From Treponema sp. (GTDB taxonomy: Bacteria; Spirochaetota; Spirochaetia; Treponematales; Treponemataceae), in NCBI GenBank assembly GCA_017613485.1, contig JAGADS010000228.1, positions 1 to 7,534 on the forward strand: a stretch of 7,534 nt of DNA. The letters are read 5' to 3'. The position numbers and the translations under genes were made by a program. Below the pieces are notes generated by a model that saw nothing but the letters and a program-made list of their open reading frames with translations, searched no databases and was not told the DNA's origin. This document shows, piece after piece, positions 1 to 5,839 of the stretch (positions are counted from its first letter, which is position 1; the number at the start of each line of letters is the position of its first letter).

Positions 1-840
1 GGTGAAAATGCGGACAAGGCACGCAAGGCAGAAAAGCCGACAGACGAAGAAAAGGCTACAATTGAAAAATGGAATGACTTTGTAAAGAACTACAACCGCC
101 CCCTCAAGGAAGGCCTTTACTCAGACTATGCAAACAAGGATGAGATTGCAGAGATCCTTCGCTTTAAGAGTACTGATGAAGCAGGAACTGGTGACGGTAA
201 CTGGGTAAGCTTTGCAGATTATGTAGGCCGTATGAAGGACGGACAGAAGGCAATCTACTACATAACAGGAACAGACGAGAAGAACCTGCGAGCATCTCCG
301 CTTCTGGAGGCATACAAGAACAAGGGCTTTGAGGTCCTGATCATGGCAGATGAGATTGACGACATTGTAATTCCGGGCTTCGGAAAATACAAGGACTTTG
401 AGCTTAAGGCAGTTAACCGTGCTGGTAGCGATGAAGAGCTCGGTATTGACAAGGACGAGGCAAAGAAAAAGGAAGATGCCTTCAAGCCGGTACAGGAGAA
501 AATCAAGAAGGCACTCGGTGAGCGCGTAAAGGATGTTGTTCTATCAAAGAGGCTTTCTGACAGCCCTGCATGTGTTGTAATCGATGAAAACGATCCTTCC
601 CTGCAGATGGAGCGCATGATGCGTGCGATGGGACATGGATCTGGCGGACTTGTAAAACCGATCCTTGAGATTAACGGCGAGCATGCCCTTGTAAAGAAAC
701 TTGAGGGTGACGTGAGCGAGGAGTTCGTGTCAAATGTATGTGAGGTTCTTCTTGACCAGTCTTTGCTTATCAGCGGAGAGGAAATAACGGATCCTGCATC
801 TTTTGTCAAAGCCATGAATTCCCTCTTGACACAGGCGTGA
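1..840 (+). CDS. htpG: Molecular chaperone HtpG (bacterial Hsp90), C-terminal part
   Basis: This is the 3' part of an Hsp90-family ATP-dependent cytosolic chaperone. The reading frame is open from base 1, so the 5' part lies outside the window. The visible 279 residues are under half of a usual HtpG of about 620-650 residues and lack the N-terminal ATPase domain. Family landmarks are the stretch encoded at about 103-174 (RPLKEGLYSDYANKDEIAEI, then LRFKST), the end of the middle domain, and YVGRMKDGQKAIYYITG at about 220-270. After these comes the C-terminal dimerisation domain, containing MERMMRAMGHGSGGL and LEINGEHALVKKL. The charged run encoded at the very start (KARKAEKPTDEEKATIEKW) precedes the conserved block. 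The gene ends at TGA 838-840. A strong promoter for rpsU lies in its last codons, so the two genes need not be co-transcribed. The identification is firm. Confidence 0.96.
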   Translation, partial: GENADKARKAEKPTDEEKATIEKWNDFVKNYNRPLKEGLYSDYANKDEIAEILRFKSTDEAGTGDGNWVSFADYVGRMKDGQKAIYYITGTDEKNLRASPLLEAYKNKGFEVLIMADEIDDIVIPGFGKYKDFELKAVNRAGSDEELGIDKDEAKKKEDAFKPVQEKIKKALGERVKDVVLSKRLSDSPACVVIDENDPSLQMERMMRAMGHGSGGLVKPILEINGEHALVKKLEGDVSEEFVSNVCEVLLDQSLLISGEEITDPASFVKAMNSLLTQA

Positions 841-854
841 ACAATTGGCATAAT
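826..854 (+). promoter_or_regulatory. Sigma70-type promoter for rpsU, inside the 3' end of htpG
   Basis: A perfect -35 box TTGACA (826-831) is separated by exactly 17 bases from CATAAT (849-854), a 5/6 match to the -10 consensus. Transcription would start near 861, giving a 5' leader of about 38 bases before the rpsU ATG at 899. The -35 box lies in the last codons of htpG. Boxes and spacing are seen; activity is inferred. Confidence 0.65.
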
Positions 855-885
855 AAAGACTCCCAAGAAACTTCTGGGTAAGGAT

Positions 886-890
886 GGTGA
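886..890 (+). promoter_or_regulatory. Ribosome binding site that decides the rpsU start
   Basis: GGTGA lies 8 bases before the ATG at 899. The in-frame ATG at 884 overlaps the AAGGA motif at 880-884 and has no well-placed Shine-Dalgarno sequence of its own. S21 proteins normally begin close to the IxVxxNE-type segment, which also favours 899. Confidence 0.6.
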
Positions 891-898
891 AAAGAACA

Positions 899-1108
899 AT
901 GGCAACAATCTTTGTTGACGATAACGAGAACCTTGAAAAGGCAATCAAGCGTTTTAAGAGAATGATTGAAAAAGAAGGTATTATCCGTGAATACAAGAAG
1001 CGCGAATACTACGAAAAGCCTTCCACCATCTTGAACCGCAAGAACAAGACATTGCAGCGCAAGCTGATGAAGAAAAACCACAGATCACATGATTCAAAGT
1101 CATACTAA
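899..1108 (+). CDS. rpsU: Small ribosomal subunit protein bS21
   Basis: A 69-residue basic protein of the 30S subunit, of normal length for S21, which acts near the 3' end of 16S rRNA during initiation. It shows the family pattern: a short N-terminal beta segment ([20 protein letters not shown], residues 2-21), then [19 protein letters not shown] at about 24-42 and a lysine/arginine-rich tail (residues 48-62). The start at 899 is preferred to ATG 884 because GGTGA is spaced 8 bases from it. The gene has its own promoter (826-854) and an intrinsic terminator (1125-1162), so it is probably a single-gene transcript with some read-through. Its last 20 bases overlap the proposed start of the next gene in another frame. 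Confidence 0.95.
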   Translation: MATIFVDDNENLEKAIKRFKRMIEKEGIIREYKKREYYEKPSTILNRKNKTLQRKLMKKNHRSHDSKSY

Positions 1109-1982
1109 TTCCTGTGGACTAAAGAAAAGAACCTTGCATTCAGTTGTGGGGTTCTTTTTTTTATTGTCCTCAATATTTTTTTATTCATGCCTTTCTCTTT
1201 CATATTCGCTAAGTGACGAGGAGATTGTCTCTTCCGAAGACCTTTACATACCGCAGGAATACAGCTGGATTCAAGTGCGTCCGGGGCTGAGCTATGCCAG
1301 ATACCATAACAGCCGCTTCCCGATCCTGTATACCCTTGTCCGTGTTGATCTTTCTTCGCCTGACCTTAGCCTTGTATGCTATCCGATGCCTGATGATGTC
1401 CAGGATGGTAAGGTTCAGCGCATTTATCTTTCTGATTTCTCCAAGAATAATTCATGTGAGGTCTCGTTCAACTCAAGTCCTTTTGAATCTGTCATTGATT
1501 CCCGCACGAAAATAGTCGGTGTGCATAAGGTTCATGGTGAGATTGTATTTGATCCAGTACAGAAGTATGCCGCCCTTGCATTTGACAGGAATGGGGAGGA
1601 ATACAGGGCCTGTGTGATTTCGTCTCAGAAAGCGGATTCAATAGCATTGCATCAGAATGTATTCGGGGGCTTTTATGCTGTGCTTGTAAACGGAGATGAA
1701 GTGAACACGTCCCGTCATTCATACGACTCAAGGATGGCAGTTGGAATAGCTGACGGTGGAAAGACAATTTTTATACTTGCATGCGAGGGTGAATTTCCTG
1801 AACAGAGCAGGGGACTTTCTTATGCACAGTGTGCAAGGATATTCAGCAGGTTGGGCTGCACGGATGCGATAGAGCTTGACGGCGGAACAACAACGGCCTT
1901 ACGCATAGGAAACAAAAGCGGACTGTCGTGTTCAACTTACCGAAGGACAGCGTCATGCATAGGCTTTTCGTTTGCTGATTGA
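1089..1982 (+). CDS. Secreted phosphodiester glycosidase (NAGPA-like) domain protein
   Basis: A 297-residue exported protein. The N-terminus has a basic stretch (LKKRT, residues 11-15) and a hydrophobic core ([13 protein letters not shown], 19-31) ending at FYSC. Cys34 could be lipidated under the relaxed spirochete lipobox. The rest fits the phosphodiester glycosidase/NAGPA (DUF2233) family: SFNSSPF at 126-132 in the place of the usual NGxxF motif, a [10 protein letters not shown] block (215-224), [11 protein letters not shown] (242-252) and the hallmark [17 protein letters not shown] (256-272). Relatives remove sugar caps from phosphodiesters; the substrate here cannot be read from sequence. 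The start is uncertain: ATG 1089 overlaps rpsU by 20 bases and has no clear Shine-Dalgarno sequence, while TTG 1134 and GTG 1146 would lose the basic residues. No separate promoter was recognised, so expression may depend on read-through of the rpsU terminator. Confidence 0.85.
   Translation: MIQSHTNSCGLKKRTLHSVVGFFFLLSSIFFYSCLSLSYSLSDEEIVSSEDLYIPQEYSWIQVRPGLSYARYHNSRFPILYTLVRVDLSSPDLSLVCYPMPDDVQDGKVQRIYLSDFSKNNSCEVSFNSSPFESVIDSRTKIVGVHKVHGEIVFDPVQKYAALAFDRNGEEYRACVISSQKADSIALHQNVFGGFYAVLVNGDEVNTSRHSYDSRMAVGIADGGKTIFILACEGEFPEQSRGLSYAQCARIFSRLGCTDAIELDGGTTTALRIGNKSGLSCSTYRRTASCIGFSFAD
1125..1162 (+). terminator. Rho-independent terminator of rpsU, inside the next reading frame
   Basis: AAAAGAACC (1125-1133) pairs with GGTTCTTTT (1150-1158) around a 16-base loop and runs into a tract of eight T residues (1155-1162). 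It begins 16 bases after the rpsU stop. The same bases encode the basic and hydrophobic parts of the signal peptide of the downstream gene, so the terminator also lies inside a coding region. Confidence 0.75.
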
Positions 1983-2007
1983 CACATTCCATTTTATATG
2001 TTAGTTT
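1979..2007 (+). promoter_or_regulatory. Promoter of the aroF-tyrA operon, overlapping the upstream stop codon
   Basis: A perfect -35 TTGACA (1979-1984) overlaps the TGA stop of the preceding gene. At a 17-base spacing lies TAGTTT (2002-2007), a weak -10 matching consensus at positions 1, 2 and 6. Transcription would start near 2014, only about 3 bases before the leader-peptide ATG at 2017. An alternative -10, TATATG (1995-2000) with a poorer -35 at 1972-1977, would give a 5' end near 2007. Either way the leader mRNA has almost no 5' untranslated region. Confidence 0.55.
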
Positions 2008-2016
2008 TAATCCACT

Positions 2017-2124
2017 ATGAAAAACATAACCCGCTGGGCTCAGAAAATCTATTCCTCATTGTTGGCCTACTTTTATTCTGGCTATTATTATTTCTCATCT
2101 GAGCGCGGAAGTCTTGCCGTATAA
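2017..2124 (+). CDS. Tyrosine-rich leader peptide of the aroF-tyrA attenuator
   Basis: A 35-codon frame (ATG 2017, TAA 2122-2124) encodes a peptide with six Tyr, two Phe and one Trp. Seven of the nine residues at positions 18-26 (YFYSGYYYF) are aromatic. It precedes the intrinsic terminator at 2153-2186 and the genes for DAHP synthase and prephenate dehydrogenase, the pattern of an amino-acid operon leader (compare TrpL and PheL). Its role would be to sense charged tRNA-Tyr: a ribosome starved at 2068-2091 changes the RNA fold downstream. No Shine-Dalgarno sequence precedes it, which fits the predicted near-leaderless transcript. A second small frame (1998-2102) overlaps it and is leucine-rich; it fits the downstream genes less well. 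No such leader is known to me in spirochetes. Translation is inferred. Confidence 0.78.
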   Translation: MKNITRWAQKIYSSLLAYFYSGYYYFSSERGSLAV

Positions 2125-2177
2125 CGGTGTGTTTTGTGATACCGGTAAATACAGGAACCTTCCGCAAAGGAGGGTTC
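2031..2177 (+). promoter_or_regulatory. Ribosome-mediated attenuator: competing RNA segments 1 to 4
   Basis: Four segments can pair in exclusive ways. Segment 1 with 2: CCGC (2031-2034) with GCGG (2105-2108), then a 3-base bulge, then GCTCAG (2038-2043) with CTGAGC (2099-2104). Segment 2 with 3 (antiterminator): GCGGAAG (2105-2111) with CTTCCGC (2159-2165), enclosing a small hairpin of 2125-2130 with 2139-2144. Segment 3 with 4: the terminator stem 2155-2163 with 2169-2177. A ribosome stalled on the Tyr block at 2083-2091 would cover up to about 2104 and leave GCGGAAG free, giving read-through. A ribosome at the stop codon 2122 would cover GCGGAAG, giving termination. Pairings are read from the sequence; ribosome footprints are general knowledge and the switch is inferred. 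Confidence 0.72.
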
Positions 2178-2186
2178 TTTTTTTTT
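2153..2186 (+). terminator. Intrinsic terminator in the aroF-tyrA leader (attenuator)
   Basis: GAACCTTCC (2155-2163) pairs with GGAGGGTTC (2169-2177), nine pairs with one T-G wobble, around the loop GCAAA. Two weaker pairs extend the base. Nine T residues (2178-2186) follow. It ends 29 bases before the aroF start, so it terminates before a gene rather than after one, as an attenuator does. It may also block read-through from the upstream gene. Confidence 0.88.
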
Positions 2187-2201
2187 GCAAATATATCTGA
2201 C

Positions 2202-2207
2202 AAGGAG
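2202..2207 (+). promoter_or_regulatory. Ribosome binding site of aroF
   Basis: AAGGAG lies 8 bases before ATG 2216, a near-ideal site. The 20-base stretch around it (ACAAGGAGAAAAGAAAATGA, 2200-2219) recurs exactly at the start of the lipoprotein gene (6640-6659). Confidence 0.85.
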
Positions 2208-2215
2208 AAAAGAAA

Positions 2216-3250
2216 ATGATTATCGTATTGAAGCAGGGAACGGAGAAAAGTGCCGTTGACAAGTTCGTTGAGGATGTAAAGGAAAGGGGATTTGGCGTTC
2301 ATCTTTCAACCGGTGTGAATAAAACGCTTATCGGACTTCTGGGAGATACATCAAAGCTTGATCCCGAGGCATTTCTTGCAAACGATATAGTTGAGTCAGC
2401 CGAGCGTGTCTCTGCCCCATATAAAATGGCAAGCCGTTCATTCCATCCGCAGAATACTGTTGTTACTGTTGGAGGAGGCCAGAGCGGTGTTGTCTCATGC
2501 ACTATCGGAGACGGAAAGACCATTCCTGTAATCGCAGGCCCATGTTCTGTTGAGAATGAGACCCAGATAATGGATGCGGCCAGGGCTGTAAAAGAGGCTG
2601 GTGCACGCATACTTCGCGGTGGAGCATATAAACCACGTACTTCACCATACAGTTTCCAGGGACTCGGTGTTGAGGGCCTGAAGCTTCTTTCCATGGCAAA
2701 AAAGGAAACAGGACTTCCAATCTGCACTGAGCTGATGTCCATCACGGAACTTGAATATTTTACTGATGTTGACTTGATTCAAATCGGAGCACGTAATTTC
2801 CAGAACTTTGATCTTCTTAAGGAACTTGGAAAATGCGGTAAACCAATCCTGTTGAAGAGGGGCCTGTCCGGTACCTTGACAGAGCTTCTTATGTCTGCTG
2901 AATACATAATGGCAAACGGAAATGAGAATATCGTCCTCTGTGAGCGCGGTGTCCGCTATTACGATAATTACACACGCAACTGCCTTGACTTGAGCGCCGT
3001 TCCATACCTGCACAAGGTAAGCCATCTTCCTGTCGTGATTGACCCGAGCCATGCATGCGGAATCAGATGGATGGTAGGTGATCTTGCAAAGGCGGCTGTT
3101 GCAATCGGTGCTGACAGTCTGGAGATTGAGGTTCACTGTAATCCGGAGAAAGCGTTGAGTGATGCATCCCAGCAGCTGACACCTGTCATGTTCAATGAAT
3201 TGATGCTGAAGCTCAACAAGATCGCGGCTGTTGATGACAAGACAATGTAA
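2216..3250 (+). CDS. aroF: 3-deoxy-7-phosphoheptulonate (DAHP) synthase with N-terminal regulatory domain
   Basis: Condenses phosphoenolpyruvate with erythrose 4-phosphate to DAHP, the first step of the shikimate pathway, in the cytosol. At 344 residues it matches the type I-beta enzymes such as that of Thermotoga maritima. Residues 1-70 resemble their ferredoxin-like domain (MIIVLKQGTEKSAVDKFVED onward), which binds Tyr or Phe for feedback inhibition. The barrel follows: IAGPCSVE (106-113), RILRGGAYKPRTSPYSFQG (131-149), LLKRG (212-216), ERGVRYYDNYTR (243-254), IDPSHACG (275-282) and EIEVHCNPEKALSD (303-316). By family comparison the metal ligands are Cys110, His279, Glu305 and Asp316, all present. 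It is the first gene of an operon with tyrA, 12 bases upstream of it. It lies downstream of the Tyr-codon attenuator, so control is probable at both the enzyme and transcription level. Confidence 0.96.
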   Translation: MIIVLKQGTEKSAVDKFVEDVKERGFGVHLSTGVNKTLIGLLGDTSKLDPEAFLANDIVESAERVSAPYKMASRSFHPQNTVVTVGGGQSGVVSCTIGDGKTIPVIAGPCSVENETQIMDAARAVKEAGARILRGGAYKPRTSPYSFQGLGVEGLKLLSMAKKETGLPICTELMSITELEYFTDVDLIQIGARNFQNFDLLKELGKCGKPILLKRGLSGTLTELLMSAEYIMANGNENIVLCERGVRYYDNYTRNCLDLSAVPYLHKVSHLPVVIDPSHACGIRWMVGDLAKAAVAIGADSLEIEVHCNPEKALSDASQQLTPVMFNELMLKLNKIAAVDDKTM

Positions 3251-3262
3251 TCGGAGATAAAG

Positions 3263-4159
3263 ATGAGACGACTTGATGAATTGACATACGGAATTGTCGG
3301 ACTTGGAATAATGGGAGGCTCTTTTGCCAAATCAATCAGGCAGAACATCCTGAGCCGTTCAAGCTCAAGCGGAAAGATCTATGCCTGCAACAGGAGTACG
3401 GCATGCCTTAATCTTGCAATGCAGGAAGGCATCACCGACAAGACGTTCACCTCTGACCAGGTGGAGCAGATGCTCTGTGAGTGTGACATTGTGTTTGTAT
3501 GTCTTTATCCCCATGCCACTGTTGACTTCCTGAAGCAGCACAGGGAAAGCTTCAAGTCGGGCTCAATCATAACAGATATAAGCGGCGTCAAGGGAATCTT
3601 TATTGACGAGGGTGATTCTCTGGTCCGTGATGATGTTGATTTCATTATCGGTCATCCTATGGCAGGCGGTGAAAAAGAAGGTTATGCCGCATCAAACGCA
3701 AAATATTTTATAAACCACAATTACATCCTTTGTCCAAGAAAAGAAAACAAAACCGAGAACGTCCTGCTCTTTAAGAACCTTATCGGCGAGATGGGATTCT
3801 CACGTATAACAGAGACCTCATGTGATACCCACGACTGGAAGATTGGCTTTACAAGTCAGCTGTGCCACGTTATAGCAAGTGCCCTGGTTCAAAGTGCCGA
3901 CGGACCGGATATAACGGCTTTTGGCGGTGGAAGCTTTGAGGACCTTACACGCATAGCAATGATCAACGCACCTTTATGGACCGAGCTTTTTATCAGCAAC
4001 AAGGAAAAGCTTGTCGAGCACATAGAGAATTTTGAAAATGCACTTTCTGTCCTAAAAAAAGATATTGCCACCTCTAATGGAGAGGGCCTGAAGTCCTATC
4101 TTGAGGAAGTCAGGGCCAAACGTATAGCGATGGCATGTAATCATACAAGCGTTCAATAA
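3263..4159 (+). CDS. tyrA: Prephenate dehydrogenase
   Basis: Oxidatively decarboxylates prephenate to 4-hydroxyphenylpyruvate with NAD(P)+, the step that commits chorismate-derived carbon to tyrosine. The 298-residue protein is a typical monofunctional TyrA without a fused chorismate mutase or ACT domain. It has a Rossmann motif IVGLGIMGGS (11-20), DISGVK (105-110), the substrate-site signature HPMAGGEKEGY (131-141), THDWKIGFTSQLCHVIA (189-205), in which THD and the downstream His occupy the usual positions, and FGGGSFEDLTRIA (220-232). GGAG at 3253-3256 is 6 bases from ATG 3263. The 12-base gap to aroF indicates one transcript. With aroF and a Tyr-rich leader upstream, the operon looks dedicated to tyrosine. 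An arogenate-using variant cannot be excluded. No intrinsic terminator is visible in the 17 bases before the converging apt gene. Confidence 0.94.
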   Translation: MRRLDELTYGIVGLGIMGGSFAKSIRQNILSRSSSSGKIYACNRSTACLNLAMQEGITDKTFTSDQVEQMLCECDIVFVCLYPHATVDFLKQHRESFKSGSIITDISGVKGIFIDEGDSLVRDDVDFIIGHPMAGGEKEGYAASNAKYFINHNYILCPRKENKTENVLLFKNLIGEMGFSRITETSCDTHDWKIGFTSQLCHVIASALVQSADGPDITAFGGGSFEDLTRIAMINAPLWTELFISNKEKLVEHIENFENALSVLKKDIATSNGEGLKSYLEEVRAKRIAMACNHTSVQ

Positions 4160-4176
4160 TCTGTCTTGCAGTCTGT

Positions 4177-4722
4177 TTACTTGACGGCTTCCGTTGAGTA
4201 TTCAATCAGGGTTGTCACGTCAAGCCCTTCCAGGGTTTTCTTGTAATTCAGGAAGGGCAGGCCTATGACACCGAATACATCAGTGACTTTTGCTTCTCCC
4301 ATCTCAACCAGTTTCTTGCTTGCTGTGAGGGTTCCGCCGGTTGCAATCAAATCGTCCACAAGAAGAATATGCTGTCCTTTCTGTATGTCCGCGCAGTGTA
4401 CCTCAACTTCTGCTGTTCCGTATTCAAGGTTGTACGCGCATGAATATGTCTTTCCGGGAAGCTTGCCTTTTTTGCGTATAAGTATCAGGGGAATGCCCAT
4501 TTTTTCTGCAAATGGGGAAGCAAAAATAAAACCGCGTGACTCGATGGCTGCCACGGCATCAATTTTTTTTGAGGAGTAGATTTCCACCATGCGCTCAATG
4601 CAGTAGCGGAATGCCTTCGGATGGCGCAGTATGCCCGTAATGTCATAGAACAAAACCCCAGGCTTCGGAAAGTCCGGAATCTTGCCAATTACCCTGTCAA
4701 GTGTCTCAAAATCCTTGTTCAT
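4177..4722 (-). CDS. apt: Adenine phosphoribosyltransferase
   Basis: Purine salvage enzyme, in the cytosol: adenine plus PRPP gives AMP and pyrophosphate. The 181 residues match the family's usual length of about 170-185. The N-terminus carries IPDFPKPGVLFYDITGIL (15-32), followed by AIESRGFIFASPFA (59-72), the flexible-loop segment RKKGKLPG (83-90) and the PRPP-binding motif ILLVDDLIATGGTL (119-132) with its two acidic residues and the ATGGT loop. A GAGG Shine-Dalgarno sequence (complement of 4729-4732) lies 6 bases from the start. The gene follows the Rpn-family gene in the same direction after 18 bases, with no clear promoter in the gap, so it is probably co-transcribed with it. It converges with tyrA. 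Confidence 0.95.
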   Translation of the reverse strand: MNKDFETLDRVIGKIPDFPKPGVLFYDITGILRHPKAFRYCIERMVEIYSSKKIDAVAAIESRGFIFASPFAEKMGIPLILIRKKGKLPGKTYSCAYNLEYGTAEVEVHCADIQKGQHILLVDDLIATGGTLTASKKLVEMGEAKVTDVFGVIGLPFLNYKKTLEGLDVTTLIEYSTEAVK

Positions 4723-4740
4723 TATTCACCTCTATAATAA

Positions 4741-5046
4741 TTAAGATTTAACCGTAATACTCTCTGCAAGTTCCTGCACTTTTTCAAGTGGGAGACCGAT
4801 AGACTGTGATATCTGCTCATAGGAGAGAACATTTAAGCGCAGAAGGTTTTCTGCGTCTTCGATGGCTTTGTCATAAACCCCATCCTCATAGCCTTCAGCA
4901 CGCATGTTCCTCTTGAAACGCTCCTCGTCAAACTCTTCCAGAATCATACCAATCACCTCCGCCTTCTGCCTTGCAAAGAATCCTTCCAGCAGGTTCTCCT
5001 CTATCGCCTCGTCAACAGCCTTTTTAACAGCCGCATGAACTTCCAT
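4741..5046 (-). CDS. Possible internal translation product of the Rpn gene (C-terminal 101 residues)
   Basis: Met201 of the Rpn protein is preceded by AAGGA (complement of 5054-5058) at a 7-base spacing, a well-formed internal ribosome binding site in frame. Initiation there would give the charged C-terminal part only, without Asp65 or Glu78. E. coli Rpn genes are reported to make a short C-terminal protein in this way that blocks the full-length toxin. The match here is one motif within codons for Lys-Asp-Ser-Gly, so it could be chance. Confidence 0.33.
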   Translation of the reverse strand: MEVHAAVKKAVDEAIEENLLEGFFARQKAEVIGMILEEFDEERFKRNMRAEGYEDGVYDKAIEDAENLLRLNVLSYEQISQSIGLPLEKVQELAESITVKS

Positions 5047-5646
5047 TCCGCTGTCCTTGTTGCGACGTACTTTTCCTACGAACCTGCTGTAATCATACAA
5101 CGCATTGCACTTTTTTTGAAGTCCTTTGCTGTGATTTTCGTTGATGTTCTTTACATACGCGGTGAATTCATAAGCTCCACTGGGAATTCTGCTCCTTTTA
5201 TCCCTGCACATGAAGGAGTCGGAGAGCCTCATCTCAAACTCATCCTCTGTGTCTGTTGTGCCGTTGTAGAACACAATGAACTGAGGCGATGGAATCTCAA
5301 TCCTTCTGCACCTGTTTACATCCTGGTCAGTTTCAACCAGATACCCCTGATACAGCTGAGCGAAATACAGGAAGCCCCTTAAAGGCATGTTAAGGTTGTG
5401 ACTGGACTGCTGCTCAAAAAGAACAATCTGGTCCTCAATCAAAAAAGAAACATCGTTATGCATAGTGATGTAAAGTACGTTTTCAATCGTGTTAAGTTCC
5501 AGTGCTTCCGGGTCGGTGTAGCTCGTGTTGTTCAGGGCATTGTACAGGTCAAGTCGCCATCGTTTGCTTTCATCAGTATTACGTCCGAATATTGCCTTAA
5601 AAAGCCTGTCCTTGTACTCTCTCTGAGTGTTCTCTGTTAAATTCAT
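4741..5646 (-). CDS. Rpn-family PD-(D/E)XK nuclease (recombination-promoting nuclease / putative transposase)
   Basis: A 301-residue protein of the PD-(D/E)XK Rpn group, numerous in Treponema genomes. The N-terminus YKDRLFKAIFG (11-21) is the usual opening. The likely active site is Asp65 (HNDVSFLI, 63-70) with the motif FEQQ (77-80), an E-x-Q version of the E-x-K triad common in this group. The C-terminal third is charged and helical (EEFDEERFKRNMRAEGYEDG, about 237-256) and ends in a helix-turn-helix-like LSYEQISQSIGLPLEKVQEL (274-293). AAGGAG (complement of 5654-5659) lies 7 bases from the start, and a promoter is visible upstream. Relatives have been called transposases from sequence, but E. 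coli members are DNases with roles in recombination and phage defence. No terminal inverted repeats or target duplications were seen, so it is not annotated as a mobile element. apt follows 18 bases downstream. Confidence 0.87.
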   Translation of the reverse strand: MNLTENTQREYKDRLFKAIFGRNTDESKRWRLDLYNALNNTSYTDPEALELNTIENVLYITMHNDVSFLIEDQIVLFEQQSSHNLNMPLRGFLYFAQLYQGYLVETDQDVNRCRRIEIPSPQFIVFYNGTTDTEDEFEMRLSDSFMCRDKRSRIPSGAYEFTAYVKNINENHSKGLQKKCNALYDYSRFVGKVRRNKDSGMEVHAAVKKAVDEAIEENLLEGFFARQKAEVIGMILEEFDEERFKRNMRAEGYEDGVYDKAIEDAENLLRLNVLSYEQISQSIGLPLEKVQELAESITVKS

Positions 5647-5674
5647 AGAAATTCTCCTTTTTAGATAATTTTGT

Positions 5675-5710
5675 TAGGGAGATAATTTCCCTATACTATA
5701 TAAATAGTAT
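5675..5710. repeat. Two adjoining inverted repeats at the Rpn promoter
   Basis: TAGGGA (5675-5680) and TCCCTA (5688-5693) flank a 7-base spacer. Sharing its first base with that repeat, ATACTAT (5693-5699) and ATAGTAT (5704-5710) flank ATAA. The second repeat covers the predicted -10 box of the minus-strand promoter and the first covers its start site, so either could be an operator. The region is AT-rich, which raises the chance of fortuitous symmetry. Confidence 0.45.
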
Positions 5711-5722
5711 CAGACATGTCAT
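5695..5722 (-). promoter_or_regulatory. Sigma70-type promoter of the Rpn-apt transcript
   Basis: On the minus strand ATGACA (complement of 5717-5722, 5/6 match to -35) is 16 bases from TATAGT (complement of 5695-5700, 5/6 match to -10). The start would be near 5688, about 40 bases before the Rpn ATG. Boxes are seen; use is inferred. Confidence 0.55.
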
Positions 5723-5777
5723 TTTTAACAAAAATTTGCACAAAATTTTGAAAAAAAGTGAATTTATTTTCCTTGAC

Positions 5778-5806
5778 GTCACAAAAAAGATAGCCCAAAA
5801 TATAAT
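5778..5806 (+). promoter_or_regulatory. Promoter of the outer-membrane protein gene
   Basis: A perfect -10 TATAAT (5801-5806) lies 17 bases after GTCACA (5778-5783, 4/6 match to -35). A better -35-like TTGACG (5773-5778) is 22 bases away, too far for usual spacing. The 8-base palindrome TGACGTCA (5774-5781) overlaps the -35 area and may be a regulator site. The start would be near 5813, about 27 bases before ATG 5840. Confidence 0.5.
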
Positions 5807-5839
5807 ACATATATCCATAAAATGTGGGGGAATTGAAAA

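Noticed and set aside
862..877. Hairpin CCCAAGAAACTTCTGGG after htpG as a terminator
   Set aside because: The stem is short with a bulged A and no T tract follows. It lies at the predicted start of the rpsU transcript, so at most it is a weak 5' structure.
258..944. Long minus-strand frame across htpG
   Set aside because: It is a shadow of the conserved htpG and rpsU coding frames: low-complexity Ser/Phe-rich translation and no ribosome binding site.
2125..2214. T-box riboswitch in the aroF leader
   Set aside because: No conserved T-box sequence or specifier stem was seen. The peptide frame and the competing stems explain the terminator better.
4083..4121. Inverted segments GGCCTGA and TCAGGGCC near the tyrA 3' end as a terminator
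   Set aside because: Pairing needs a bulge, it lies inside the coding sequence and no T tract follows.
4741..5646. Rpn-family gene as an insertion sequence
   Set aside because: No terminal inverted repeats or target-site duplication were found around it, and the gene has ordinary spacing to its neighbours. The transposase label in this family is only historical.
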